Shown: positions 23,663-36,608 of the stretch, piece by piece
Numbering within the stretch: position 1 is the stretch's first letter
How the letters are laid out: each line of letters opens with the position of its first letter
From: Cladocopium goreaui
Taxonomy: Eukaryota > Sar > Dinophyceae > Suessiales > Symbiodiniaceae
Direction: 5' to 3'
Assembly: GCA_947184155.2 (NCBI GenBank)
Contig: CAMXCT020001519.1
Location: 83,427-147,426, forward strand
Length of the DNA stretch: 64,000 nucleotides
Made by a program: the position numbers and the translations under genes
Notes under the pieces: generated by a model
Databases searched by the model: none
Seen by the model: the letters and a program-made list of their open reading frames with translations, nothing else
What the model was told of the DNA's origin: nothing

Positions 23663-26600
23663 CTATGTCGGATTTTTGACCTGCTTGCGCAGGATCATTT
23701 GCAATGACTGCAGCTCGGAATGCTTCCGCAGCTTCTCACTGCTGGTGTACTTCTTGATCCAAGCATTAAGGTTGGCTTTGTCCGGATCCAGAACACAATC
23801 ACTGAGGAATTTCTCCATGCCCAGCAAGCCCGGGTCATCTTTCAGCACCTTGAAGAAACGTGCTCGGACATGAGCATCACTCGTAATGGGTGGTGGAAGA
23901 CTGGGAGCTGCGTGGAACGCATCTGCTTCGCCAGTCCGTAAGGACTCCCAGAGATCAGCTCGTTGCGTCGTTTCTTTCAACTTCGCAACGGCCTTCGCCA
24001 AGTTCTCCACGAAGGCCTTAGCCTCTCTGGCCTTGGCCTCCTTGGCCTCCTTGGCCTCTCGTTCCACTGCCAAGGCGCGTGGACTCTGATGGCTATGATG
24101 GCTCTGATCCTTCGGTTTAGATCGTGGCGCAGGGAGCGCAGGGCGCGCTTGTCGATGCGAGAGCGGGCGCTTGGGACGGGACTTCATGGCTTCGATGTAA
24201 CTTGCACCGATGCCGCCGCCACCTCCTGCAGTCGCAAAGGAGCACGCCGTGCTGAAAGCGTTTTCCAGAGCATCCTTCACTGCCTGGACCGGGAATGGCA
24301 AAGCGTTCGGCAAAAGCGACAAGTTAAACAAGTTGAACGCGGAAATTAACATTTCTACCCCCCAACTGGCCAACTCCCCCAACCTGCTGCTCTCTGCTTG
24401 GCACGGCACCGACAATGCTGGAACTTACTGCAAGACTGAGCATGTCCTTTGGGCTCCGGGTTGCTGCCACTCCAGAACGCAAGTCATGGCAACGTCTCAA
24501 TTTGTCCTTGATCATAGACAGCACACGACTTGTGAGAACCCGCTGGAGTTCCGTCCACGGTACTCGATAAACCTCGCAACTAGCACTTTCCACTCGCACT
24601 GTGGCAGGCTCCTTGCAATGCAGCAAGGCTTTGTGAGCGCCCACCAGTTCTCCAGGAGTGCTAACCACTTGAGATGCATTCATGGAAGCCACTTGGCTGC
24701 GATGCCACCGGCTGGGACACCCTTGTTGCTCATTTGGATAGCAAAACGCCCAGGAACCTTTGCGAAGGATGTGAACCGTGTCAGATGTATCAGTGTCATG
24801 AGTCAAGAGCACCATCCCACGATCCAGTGTGTGATTTGTCATTGCCTTGGAAGTCCGTGCCATGCGCTGCCGAAGTGCCGGATGCAAATTGTCCAGGGCT
24901 CGATTGCTACTGGAACGAACTTCCACCATTAGCACATGGCGACACAGAAACTCAGCAGCTTCACGTGCCCGTGCCTCTTCCATGGAACTCATGAGCCCTA
25001 CATAGTCCTCCCGGGTCACCACCAGCAATTTGGTCGGCTCCACAGTCTGCACGGAGGCAGTCCGGGCATCTTTTTTCAGCAACGTCTTGGCTCCAAAGGC
25101 AGCTCCTGGCCCCATGCGGTTCACCATTTTGCCCAGGTCTTTCGCGACAGGAGCAGCGGAGGAAAGACGTTTTTTGATCCCAGACCAAAAGAGGCCAGCT
25201 CTCAGGCGATCCTTCAGACTTTTTCGTCTCAGCGTTTTGGACCCAGAAGATGGAGACCTTGCTGGACTCTCTGGGCTTTCTGGGCTTTCTGGACTCTGTG
25301 CCTCTTTGTTGTTGGTCTCTCCATCTGCCTCTTGGGACTCTTGTCGGAAGGGAGAAAGCTGCAAGCTTTCCTCTTTCTCCAGTGCTGGGGCTGGGGCTTC
25401 GATCACAATCTGATGAGTCGGCGTTTCCAGCCTCGGGATCTCTGGCATTTCCGGCGTTTCCGCAGCTGTGAAGCACACCTTGCCAATATTCTTGCGACTT
25501 GTTGCTCCTCGCCGGAACGACGAACTGGGTGAGGCTAAGCGGATCGAGGCACTCCCCGCATCAGAAGCGAAGCTCTGACTTCGGGAAACATCAGAAACGT
25601 CGGAGCGCTCGGAAGGAGATCTTTGAAGTGGAGCAGTTGGAGCACCTAAAGCAGTTGGAGCTGGTGCTGCCAGCTTCTCCTTCTTGGCTTCCTGTTCCTT
25701 CTTGGCTTCCTGTGACAAACTCTGGGAGCTTAGGGCTTGGAGAACTGACAATCTAGCAATCATGTATTCATAGTCTGTATATAATCTGTATATATTTGGG
25801 GGCTCTCAAGAATGTAGAATTGTATATCAAATAGTAAATGGAAGGAATTTACTGTGCATTAGCTTTTATCTCTTTTTTGGGCCCTCATACTCGACATCAT
25901 CCAACTGATTTTTCCAACAACATCAAGATTTCTCATGTTCCTGGCGTCTTACCGCAGGTGACATAGACCAAATGTTCTGATATAGGTGACTGAGGTGTCT
26001 GTGTAAGACTGCAGTCAAGATTTCACAAATTTTGACACATGGATCATCGGGGATCCATATCTATCACACTTTGTTTTGGTTGTGCCCATATTTTGTCTGC
26101 GATGATGGTGTCGGACTTGCAGGCTCCCGCCCCCACCCGCCCCCACCTCCACCCTGTGCTGGGAGAGTGCGGCCAACATGGTCTTGATCAATTGGCTTCC
26201 ACTGCCCTTGGACTCTGCAGCAGTTGCTAAGGCAGATTCGATTTCAATCTTAGGTCGAACGTGAATGCTGACCATGCCCTCGATGATCGCAAAGAATCGG
26301 TCGCCCACCTCACCCTGATGGCACAAGATGTGGCCGGGCGCAGCATTGATGAAGGTCGCAGCACCCAACACCTGCATCAAGGCATCCTGGTCGAAGTTTT
26401 TCAGCTCTGGAGTGTTCCTGGCGAATCTGGGTGCCTCAAAGAGCCTGAAATGAACTTGACCTTCGGCACCTTGGGTTCCAGAAACATCAGAGTTTCCTTA
26501 TCTGGTTTCTGATCATCTAGGGGTTGCCAAAGCATTTCTTGGACGAATTGAAAACATTGATGCATACTTTCATATTGATCATTCGGCACCAATGGAACAA

Positions 26601-29400
26601 ACATGGATCTGGCAACAAACATGGCAATGGGGAAATCTGGATGGCTTCTTGGCAAAAGCCATAAAAATCCTCTCTGAATCCCATATGTTCCAGCAATGCT
26701 TTGCCATGTTTACACTAACTGATATCTCTCATATCCGTCAAATCTACATCTATGTGAATCCCATGTGAATGGAATCCGGTCCCTCGAAGATTAAATACCC
26801 CCAAATCGCAAGCCTGGTGAAATGTATTGGATCTTTTCAGACACACCCAAATTTAAGTTGGTTATATCATGTTATATCCCTCATGCCAATATATCCCCAT
26901 AACATGGTTGGGTAAAGGATTTACCCATTTTGTTGCTTAGTCTTCCTATATCCATTATCTCATTCCCATTATAACATCACATAACAATACACAACATCCA
27001 TTACCACTTACCAGGCTTACATCATAGATTTTCTCCCCAACATTTCCCCATTACCGGGAGCGTCCTCACCAGCTTGGCCAAGAGCGCCAGCTGCTCTTGG
27101 GAGCGATGGTGCGGCTCGCCGGGCCGGGAGGCCGGCACGTTGCGCAGGGCGTGGATCACCCGCATCCGCTCCATCTGTTGCTCCTGCGAACCCAAAGGAT
27201 GTAGAACATGAAGAAATATGAAGAAATATGATGGACATGAAGAACATGAAGAACATGAAGAACATGAAGAACATGAAGAACATGAAGAACATGAAGAACA
27301 TGAAGAACATGAAGAACATGAAGAACATGAACATTCATGTCTAACATATTTATGTGACATATGCAGTCATATACACATAAATGAATCTTCATCATTGCAT
27401 TGCATGTTCTATGATGTAGATATATTGAATTATTGGATATAAAATGATAATAGATTCTATAATGATTTATCTTATGACATATAATTAATTACATCTGTAA
27501 TTATCAGGGATGGATAGAGGACATTTTATGGGCCCATGGTGCAAACAGGAAGCCAAGACCCTCACAATTGCAGACCAAAAGGTTACAAAATGACTCAGAA
27601 AACACTCCTAAACCTCAAAAACTACTGATTTTACGTCACGCCCCGAAGAATTCTCACCCATTCCTTGAGGCAATGCAAGTAATCTGCCCTCGCAAGGCTC
27701 AAGACATAGCAGGGGCCTTCGCAACGAACGATCGGCTGCCCAGTGTCTGGTCCTCCAGGGTCGATCAAGTCACGCTCCCCAAGCACAGCTCCAAGCCGGA
27801 GATTGCCGTAGCGTTTGATATAGACCTTGCCATCTAGCTTCAAGGCTTCGGTCACTTCGGTCTCATCCAACTCGGGCATGTCTTCTCTTTGGGATGCAAC
27901 GGCCTTTGGGGAGGGTTTGCGTCCCAAGCCCTCCAAAGCCATCATCATCTCCATTTGAGTACAAATCATTTGCTCATCTGCTGACTGCACTCGTTTGTAC
28001 TTCCCGGCTTTTCCTTCCCACAGCATTACTAGGTGACACTCGGGTCGATCCGGTCGATCCGGTCGATCAGGTCGATCAGGTCGGCTGTTACTGCTACTTG
28101 TGGGATTTGTGTTGTTGCCGGTGCAGATCTCTGGGCGCGGTGGCAAGCTCTCACCTTTTGGCAAACACTGGAAGCGCAGGTTGCGGAGGATGGACCGCAA
28201 AGTTCTCAGATCGAAATTCTCAAAGAAGGGCAGATGGTGAAGACAAAACCGGAGATCGTCCAGGAGATCGTCAGGCCAGGTGCTAGTAGGGCGCTTCTTG
28301 CGTAGATTGTAATCCACCTTTCTCCAAGCCGATTTGGCATGCTCCATATCCGCTTCCACCTGTGAAGAATCGACATAAAGCAACTTGCAAGGCTCCAGAG
28401 CAACGATGCCCAACACATCTGGATCAGCTGCGTTAATCACACTTCCTTTCAGCATCTTCACCCCTTCTGGGATACCTGGCTTTGCGATGCTTACCCGGCC
28501 ATTTATAACAATGCAGATTGGACTCTCAACAGAGAGAATACCTGAATACAGCTCGGAATATCTGCTCCACAGGATCTCATCAGCCTTTGCTTCGATATAT
28601 TTTGCATCCTCAAGGCCAGCAAGAATAGCAATGTCGGATTCGTTGTCGAAAAGCTTGGGGGCAGACTGCTTCAATTCTTTTTCAAAGACTCTCAATTCAT
28701 GAAGGGATAGGCGGCCACTATCCTGCACTCGTTGCAGAGCTGATACAAAATCTCGTTCTATTTCTTCGTTCTCCTCATCGTCACTATCATCGGAATCCAG
28801 GATCACTTCGTTTGGATCCCCAACAACAACGTCTTCACTTTTATCCTTCACCATAGACTGAAGTGTTGTCACCGCAGATGTCAACATCATCAAACGATTT
28901 CTTCCTGTACTTGCCTCTGCTTCCTGATCCCCCAGAGCTCCCATTAGCATCGTCTGGGACCTTCGAGCTCCAAATCGAAAAGATCGATTGGAACCGCTGC
29001 CTGTGGGGCTCTTTGTCAAAGCTGGTGGATCTTGGGATACGGATACTCTTGGAGAAAGATTTGGAGTCAAACTCGCAGATGGGGTAGTTAAACCGCCATT
29101 CTCATCATCCAGGTTGACTGAGGCTGAACCCAAGCGAATCAATGAGGATCCAGATCTTGCCGCCTTTCTCCTGGCTTGCAACCGCCCAGCCGCGACAGCA
29201 CCTGCAAAAGTAAAGGATGAGGCGCTGTCACCCAGATCAAGCAGATCATCGACCTGAGGATTCTCAGATGTTCCTTCAGATGTCCTCAAATCATTGGAGA
29301 GTGCCCGGGTGACTGTTGTCCTAAGCCTTTGAGGTCGCTTCAATGATGAACTCCTCACATGTTCCCCATGTTGGGGTGCACTGAGAGAATTGCTCTCCAT
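23663..29400 (-). CDS. Multi-domain cyclic-nucleotide-binding-like protein
   Basis: Five exons on the minus strand: 27658-29400 (ATG at 29400; 581 codons to a GTGAGA donor), 27070-27183 (phase 0 at both ends), about 26153-26434, about 24429-25763 (GTAAGT donor) and 23663-24283 (stop at 23663). Exon 1 has a disordered Ser-rich N-terminus, a degenerate CNB-like unit (CIVINGRVSIAKPG, about residue 305) and a second one (PFFENFDLRTLRSILRNL, then YGNLRLGAVLGERDLI), interrupted by an (RPD)n insertion. Exon 3 has the clearest domain, GHILCHQGEVGDRFFAIIEG. Exon 4 adds a disordered stretch and a fourth, degenerate unit (GMVLLTHDTDTSDTVHILRKG). The last exon is Lys/Glu-rich. The family senses cAMP/cGMP or acts as a scaffold. 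Without visible kinase or channel parts the output is unknown. The exon 3 acceptor and exon 4 start are uncertain by a few codons. Confidence 0.75.
27226..27330. repeat. 9-base minisatellite in intron
   Basis: About eleven to twelve copies of GAACATGAA in the intron between exons 1 and 2 of the CNB-domain gene. It gives spurious open frames (EHE repeats on the plus strand, FFM repeats on the minus strand). Confidence 0.9.
28043..28085. repeat. 10-base coding repeat (RPD run)
   Basis: Four copies of a 9-11-base GGTCGATCC/AGGTCGATC unit inside exon 1 of the CNB-domain gene. On the gene strand it reads as repeated RPD inside the second CNB-like unit, so this domain has a length-variable insertion. 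Confidence 0.75.
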
Positions 29401-32400
29401 AGACGCATGGTCATGACCTGATCAGGACCTGATCCAAAAGCTTCAAGGCCAGTGAAACACTACCAGTCACTACCAAGATCTGCCAAGTGGGTCAACAAGG
29501 ATGAACATAGGTCAACTGGGTCAAACAGGCAGTTCTCAAGCAAACGCACAAGTCAGGAGACCTTCAAATCAACACCCCTGCAGCTGAGTCCCATCATGCC
29601 TTGCCCTCCAATGCAACGGGAATTCCACGGGATTGCACCAACCTTGGCACTCGCCAAGCACTGCTGTCAACAGTAAGCTGATGACATGCCAGACGAAATG
29701 TATAGGGTTTGTTTTAAGAGGCATTAGCTAAGAAAACGCCACTCTAGGAACCACAAGAGGTGCCAAGAATCTCCCTTGCCACCTGTCATTCCGTACCAAG
29801 CTGAGACAGTAACGTTGGGCGTGCCAGGCTTAAGGTGTCAGTCAACGCCTGACATTTCAGAAGCAGCTTGAAGCCATACTGGGATGCCCTCTGGCAAAAC
29901 ATGCCTAGTAGATCTGGAAGATCTGGAAGACGAAAATTGAACAAAGTAGTACTACAGTTACTACAGTAGTACCCTTTTGTAACTTTTTATCCCAAAAGTC
30001 ATCGTCAGAAAGTTACAAGGGTACGAGCCCAAACAGATGCCCAAGCCAAGCCACAGATCCTACCAACAGGTGCTAGCCTATGCAAAAACAAATGTGTGAT
30101 GATTTGTTGAACAAAAGACACGTTTAAGGGAAACACATGTGAATTTCAGCTCACCATTCGCTGCCAAGATCTACAAATATATACAAATATCATTTCAAAT
30201 GTCTACAAATATCTACAATCTATGAGAATTCCAGTAGCCGCTACTAGCCCTTTGGCGTCCTTGGTGAGGCGTCTGTCCAAATGCTGTTTGCCTCGAGGCG
30301 GACAGCGACTTCAACTCCTTTGACAGCCTTGATCTCACAGATCTCACAGATCTCACAGATCGCGTCTGAGGCCTCCGCCAAATTCTTCCCATGTTGTTTT
30401 CTCATCCAATAAACTGCCCATGGCCCATGCATTCAATGTATTATAATGTATTCTCAAATCAAAGAGGTCCAAGTTTTCAAGAGGGCCAAGTAGCTGTGAG
30501 TGGGTTGTGGGTTATGCGGGTAGGGTGTTGTTCTAATGTGCTCCACAAACTGTTTTGCCAACTGAGTCCAAACACGACTATTCACTATTCTTGTTTCGGT
30601 TTCTCGGCCTAAAGCTGCTCAGTCTATTGAACCAAGGAGTTCGACTTGCAAAAAAAAAAACAGGATTCAGCATTCCTTGCAACACTTGAATCATCTTAGA
30701 ACCAACCTGCCACGTGCAACTTACTTACGTAACACGTGGTGCAACTATGTGCAACTTGGTCCAGGAGACCACCCCAGCTTTGCTTCGCAACGCTTCACAG
30801 GAGATCTTAATCACAGCACTGACAGCATCAAAAAAAGGAAGCAGTCGCAATCAGTCGCAACTCTTAAGTGCTGTCAGCACCTCGCCGTGTCAGAACTTTA
30901 AAGCATTGCGTCTTTGCAAATCAAATCTCAAACAGAGATGGCATTGTCCTTGAGGGAAAAATTGCGTGATTGTTTTCTCACAACAAACACCCATTTAAAA
31001 TTTGAACATAGCTGAACTGCATAGACGCTAATCTGATGAACCGCTGTGCAATTATTCATGCACCTCAAAGTGCCTTGACTTCATTCAAACACACTCGATC
31101 AAGATTCCAAATTGGAACCAAGTTGAAACTGTTGGAGTCAAACTCTGTCCTAGCTCCACTGGGTCAAAAACAGCTCGTACAGAAACAGGTGCCCTGACAA
31201 CTTTTCACCTGAGATCTCCAAATCATTTGTTTTTTTAATTTGATTGAGTGGACTGATTTGATGCCGGCCAAGTGAAGTTCCAGTGGTCAATCCTTTTCAA
31301 TCCAGGCCAGTTGACACAATTTGACTACTGACTGGACCACTCAAAGACCGTTGAATATTTTGCAGCCGAGGATCCTTCGTGATGCCTTTCACTGGACCCT
31401 TCGACTCATCCGGTGACCGACATGTAGGCCGCTGTTGTGTGGCATTCGGCCCTTGCCAGCAAGCAAAACGTCCAGGTCAAACCAATCCAACAATTTTGCA
31501 ATCCCTACGTCAATGTCAGTTGTGGATATTGATACTTACGCATTTTTTCCAACGATGGGCCAGCACAGTCACAATCTGTGTGCGGAATGCAACCAGAAGA
31601 CAGGCCAGATGTAGCGGAAGGAGGCAACTTTGAGGATTGAGCTTTCAAAGGCCCTCCTCTGGCGGATTTTGCCTGAAAATTGGCAATGCATGACTCTGAA
31701 CCACTGGGAAATTGTGTGAGGGTAATCATTAAGGTGCACCCACAACACCATTTGCAATTTTGTCGTGTTGATCAAATTGTTCAAGGTCCGGTTTTTGTTG
31801 GCTGATTTGGATTTCACTTGTTCTAGATTCTAAACCATTATGATCATCCTGTGACAGGTCTAATTCAACTGTCAGTTTGCCCATCTTGGCCATGCACTTG
31901 GTAAGAATCACGTGGCTGTGCATTGCCTCTAAAGGTTCCTTTGTTTTCGCGTCTTTCAACGAGATCTGTTCGCTCCTTCAAAATGCGGCAGTAGTGGGCC
32001 CACAAAAGGCATGTCAGAGAGGCCCGCCTTTCAACGAATTGGATCCAACCAAAAACAAGACAAATATGTTACACATGTTTCAACAATGTCGCTTCGGAAT
32101 GAGGGTTGAATCATTCATACATCACAAACCCAAGCGCGGAGATTCAATCCATCAATACATTGGAGACATTGCAAAAAGGTGTTGTGTTACACAATGGCAG
32201 TTGTAAAATCACAAATGTGAAGCGTTCGTTTTTCTCCTCGCGTCGGACTTTGGCGGCTGTGCTTTGTCTTGTCCAGACTTCAATGGTTTCATTACCTGCC
32301 AGTTGAAACAAGTGGTTGCCAGTAGCAAAATGCACTGCATTAGCATATCCAAGGTCCAGCAAAACCACACCAAACAACATTTCCGTGTGTCCACAATTTC

Positions 32401-33200
32401 ATTGCACTTTGAGGTTCAAATAATCCAAATGTTGAAATTTGCACTTGGCACAGTCAAGACCACTGCTGCATCGGCAAAATAGATGTCAACTTCATTTTTT
32501 TCCCCCGGCGAGTGGCTTTGAAGAGAAGTCGGCCCACAAACTCCACGGACATGGGCACGATAAATTATGCGTCGTTGTTTGGCAAAATTGCAAATGAAAA
32601 AACGACAGTCAATGATTGTAGGTCGAACATGTTTTTATTGTATCCACTTGAACATCAATGACTCACTATGATTCTGTTGGAAATTCATGATCATTGTTGT
32701 TGTGTTACTTTCTTCAAAAACCCAGATCACGAATTTCATCCATCGCAGGAAATTCAAGAAAAATGATAATTGAAAATATGAAGAAAGAATAGGACCGATA
32801 TCATGTTTGCGCTTTTGGGGCGAAACTGGTTAATGCGTTCCATTTTCAATCGTTTCCAGACAAGGACGCACTATTGTATAAAACTACCTGTATCACGTCC
32901 CTTTTGGTCACACGGCATTGGACGTTGACCCTCCGCATGTTTTTGGTTTAAACGCGGGTGCCCGTTCCATAATGAAAGATCAAAACTACGTTAGGGAGGG
33001 ATGTGACACCCCCTTCTTTAGCATGCATATCAATATTCCCCCCATGTAAATTACAAAAAGGGACATGTATCGTTCCCGTTGAACATCGTCGCAATTTTTT
33101 GATCTTTCATGGCACTTCATGAAGAGAGGAAATGTAAACACGAATGCAAAAGAAATTAAAATAATTAATATGGAATTGAAAAAAAACAAAAGGCATGAGA
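29401..33200. other. Interval with no supportable gene
   Basis: No motif-bearing frame was found. A 9-base CTCACAGAT repeat occurs near 30,330-30,360. Minus-strand frames between 31,500 and 32,400 stay open in short pieces (for example 31729-31959 and 32144-32380, the latter with LLDLGYANAVHFATGN) and could be worn coding relics of a retroelement, but nothing diagnostic is seen. Confidence 0.4.
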
Positions 33201-33229
33201 AGGTATTTTTGCGTCATCTTGCATCCCTC

Positions 33230-33800
33230 AATTTCCTTCTTTGATTTTTTATTACATATTTTATCATTTCCTTTATGATACGTGCATTTTCCTTTTATTT
33301 CCCGTCATTTTGTTTCATATGTTTGCCTTTTTACACTCATTTTTTCAAGTTTTTTCATGTGGCATTCATTTTCTGAAATTTCCCGTCATTTTTCATTTTG
33401 CATTCATTTCCTTTCATGTGCCTTTCATTTTGTTTTGATTGTGCGTTCATTTCGTTTGATTTTGCATTCATTAATTTCCTTTCATTTTCTTTGGTTTCCT
33501 TTGGTTTCCCTTTCATGTTATATTTGTTTACTTCAGTTTACCTTTCATTTGCATTCATTTCCTCATATTTCCTCTCATTATTTTTTGATTTTTCTTTCAT
33601 TTTACATTCATTTTACATCCATTTTTTTAATGTCCTTTTCTTTTTGCATTCATTTCCGTTTTTTTGGACAAACAGGGGAAGGCATGAGATGTTTTCGTTT
33701 TGTCCCTTTTTTTTATCCCCAAGTTTTTGGTTATTGTTTGCTTATACGATTTTACTCGTTTTCTCTTGTTTGCCTTTCCGAAAATGAAATTGTTCCTTGA
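33230..33800. repeat. T-rich CATTTTCCTTTCATT low-complexity tract
   Basis: Irregular reiteration of TTCATTTCCTTTCATT-like words over about 550 bases with almost no G. Plus-strand frames of up to 172 codons across it are Phe/Ser-rich artefacts of composition. Confidence 0.75.
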
Positions 33801-34215
33801 GTCAAAAGCGCCTCAACATGATAGTGATTCACATGTGCATGTTGCACATTGAGTTGACATGTTTCTAACAACTGAATATACGCTATTGGAGCTGGAATAC
33901 AAACGGAGTAAAACTGTTTCACCCCGCCTTGGCACAGACTTTAGTCTATGTGCCATCACTGCAAAAGAAATTTGGAAAAGTTTTGCACTGGCCCAATTGC
34001 CACTGGGGTCCAACGTATGGGATGCCACTTCTTGCATTACTCCTTTGGAGTATGGGTCCAGCACAAATGATGAAACACTCTAATTCCTCTAGGTAAAATC
34101 CCTAGTGCCAACGGAGACTCACATTACCCTCCGGTTAAGGCACCTTGCTCTTGCTCATATCCAGCGCTCATGGCTGCACATGAACATCTCTGCAAATGAG
34201 ATTTTCTGGAAACTT

Positions 34216-35253
34216 TCATGTCTCCTCATCAAACTCTGGGCTCTCTGCTTCATGGCTTTCCTCGTGCTGCATCAAGATCCACAAATCTGGATCACTCACC
34301 TCGGACTGTGTGCTTCGACGATATCTGATACGCACCTCTGAGGCTGTTTCCTCAATGGAGCTAACTTCTGAATTTGCGCCAGCAGCATCGTAGTCCAAGT
34401 TGCGGATCAAGGAGTTCGCAACCATGTCCACGTTCGTACTGAATCCACTTGCACTGCTGCTAGGTTGGCCAGCTTGAAGTGATGCAATGAAACTCATTGC
34501 ACGCTGAGCATCGCCAAAGTTGACCACTGGAGCGTTGATGCTTGCAAAGTTTGGTGGATTTTCATCATCGCTAATGTCTGGCATGGTGGCCAAACTCTGG
34601 AGCGCTGCCCTTCTCCATCGTGCATCATCAGATCTCATTGCACTTTGAAGTCCGTGGAGGATGGTGATCCTTTCATTGTAAAGAATCCTGCGAGCACCAT
34701 TGTCTGCTGACAATTTTCTCCTCTCACAACGTTCGATCAGCCATGCAACATAGTCTTCTGCATTTGGTTCTCGCCTCTGAAGTTCTTGGGGTTCAGCTTC
34801 AGCAGCCACACTCATCTCAACGTCCTCATCATGAACTTGTGGGTTGTGTGCCAAAATGGCATCTGGCTCGGCATCGGGCTCAAGCTGGTTGTCATTGTTG
34901 TGGCGGTTGCCACTGCAGAACCACCAAACAAGCAAAATTGCCAAACCACAAATGGCTGTGAAAAACACCATAGCCCATGAAGGTTGAGCATCTGGATCAA
35001 ATTCTCCATCACAACCCTTTTGAAACAAGCTCAAGGCGCTCAGCATGGCCAACATGTTGGCCTTCTTTGTCATGATGCCGCCAGGGTCGTTGGCACCTTC
35101 AACCTCGGCTGTTGTAAGGTTATACATACCAAGCAAACACATGAGGCTTCGAAGACGGGCACAAGGGAGACGTTTCGTCCCAATGTCAGCTGGGTTGCAA
35201 GAGCCTGCCACTGTAGACAGTTTGATCTGACCTGAGTTGATATACTCCTGCAA
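34216..35253 (-). pseudogene. copia RNase H end plus membrane-spanning C-terminal extension
   Basis: The first 60 codons finish RNase H (GSCNPADIGTKRLP). Without a stop, about 285 further residues follow: a hydrophobic helix (AMVFFTAICGLAILLVWWF, about 34,960-34,900), an acidic linker, and a charged domain with the pattern YVAWLIERCERRKL, ending at 34216. Ordinary copia polyproteins end near the ADIGTK block, so this is an additional domain. A membrane-anchored, envelope-position protein is a possibility, but I see no signal peptide or glycosylation pattern to support it. Confidence 0.7.
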
Positions 35254-35279
35254 CCAATAAAACTCTGCAAGACAAATGT

Positions 35280-36221
35280 CTAACGCGCCCTACTCCCTGT
35301 CTTTGAAGTATGCCACGAGCTCCAGAGCTGTCTGTCAGCAGGTAGATTTTGACCCTGCTGTTTGTGTGTTGCCTTGCCCTTGTTCTGTTGAGGTTCGTTG
35401 TCATGAGGCGGTTCATCATCGTCGGGAGCTTGGTGGGGTGTTGTAGAAGTTCGTGTGGTCTCGTTGAGGATGTTGGCTTGTACGTTACCTGACTCAGCTG
35501 TGAGCTCGTTCCCTGCTTGTGTTGCAACCGTCTGCTCCTGTTCCGCCATCTCTCTCTCTTGTTTCATCCAAGAGATGATACCTGCCAGTAGCAATCCATC
35601 TGAAGCGCCTGAACTGCATGCATAAACTTCAGCTTCTGCACTGCTGAGAGAAACCAGTTTCTGTGTACGGCTTGAGGAGTACAGTAAACAGTTTCCCAAG
35701 AAGATTGTTGAGCATGAGATTGAACGCCTGGTTTCTTTGTTGCTTGCCCAATCACTGTCAGTGAAAATTTCCATGGCATACTCTGCAGCACAACCGTGTT
35801 GATGGAACAACCCACTGTTTCTGCCGCGCCAACGCAAGGAAACACAGATATCTTCATGGCAAGCAAGGTATGATACCAGGTGGCGCAAGATGGTCATACT
35901 GCAAGTTGTCGGCTGAGTGCTGTACGTTGAAAGATGACGTACAACGTGTTGGCAGTGACGCAAATCTGAGGCCAAATACAAAAGGATTCCAACGCACGTA
36001 CGGAAAACTCGAGCTTGGTCTGGACTGACTTCACCTGACGTGTCCAGCTGATCCATTTCTGCATGACCTGGAGTGCGCTTGTTCTGTAAGCGCTTGTTCA
36101 AACCCAAAAGACTGCACATCTGGTCAACGTGCTTGTGGTGCGTTTGGATTGTAATCCTTGAATCGGGCTGTAGCACCATTTTCCTTTTGAGGAAGCTCAC
36201 TTCATCTCCAGGCTTTTCCAT
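35280..36221 (-). pseudogene. copia RT connection and RNase H
   Basis: Contains FRTCVGILLYLASDLRHCQ (RT thumb/connection, about 36,010) and RNase H blocks FTDSDWASNKETRRS (about 35,770) and SLSSAEAEVYA (about 35,640), with the expected acidic residues. An unusual Gln/Asn/Glu-rich stretch of about 65 residues (about 35,550-35,350) is inserted before the block TDSSGARGIL, which lies in a different frame (35,340-35,300). Confidence 0.8.
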
Positions 36222-36266
36222 CAGCTGCGTTGAAACCTCATATTTGCTTTGAAGGCAACTCAGAAA

Positions 36267-36608
36267 TTAGTTCATCACAAAATCACGTTTGCCAATCACC
36301 AGAATGTCATCCACATGGATCAACGCAAAACAGCATCCATCCTGTGACTTCAGGATGCAAGGGTATGGCTCATGCACTGACATGCCAAGTTCTTCCTTCA
36401 TGACCTTGGTGATGTCCTGATGCCACAAACGACTTCCATCACGTTGCCCTGGTAACACCTTTCCCAGTCCATAGTCAGCGCGTTCACCATTGGCCATTTG
36501 ACACTGAACCACTGTAGGACATTGTTGCTTCACAGTCAGAAAGGCGTCCTTGACATCTATCCCAAGCATGACAACGTCACAGTGCTGCTGCATTTCCAAA
36601 AACATCAC
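36267..36608 (-). pseudogene. copia reverse transcriptase core
   Basis: Contains the RT motif with the first catalytic Asp (DVKDAFL, about 36,560) and the HVDDILV box (about 36,320-36,300), equivalent to the usual YVDD catalytic pair. It continues the RT block of the frame above after one frameshift and stops at 36267, where another shift leads to the connection and RNase H region. Confidence 0.85.

Noticed and set aside
33282-33800. 172-codon Phe/Ser-rich plus-strand ORF
   Set aside because: Lies in low-complexity T-rich sequence; composition alone explains the open frame and apparent hydrophobicity.
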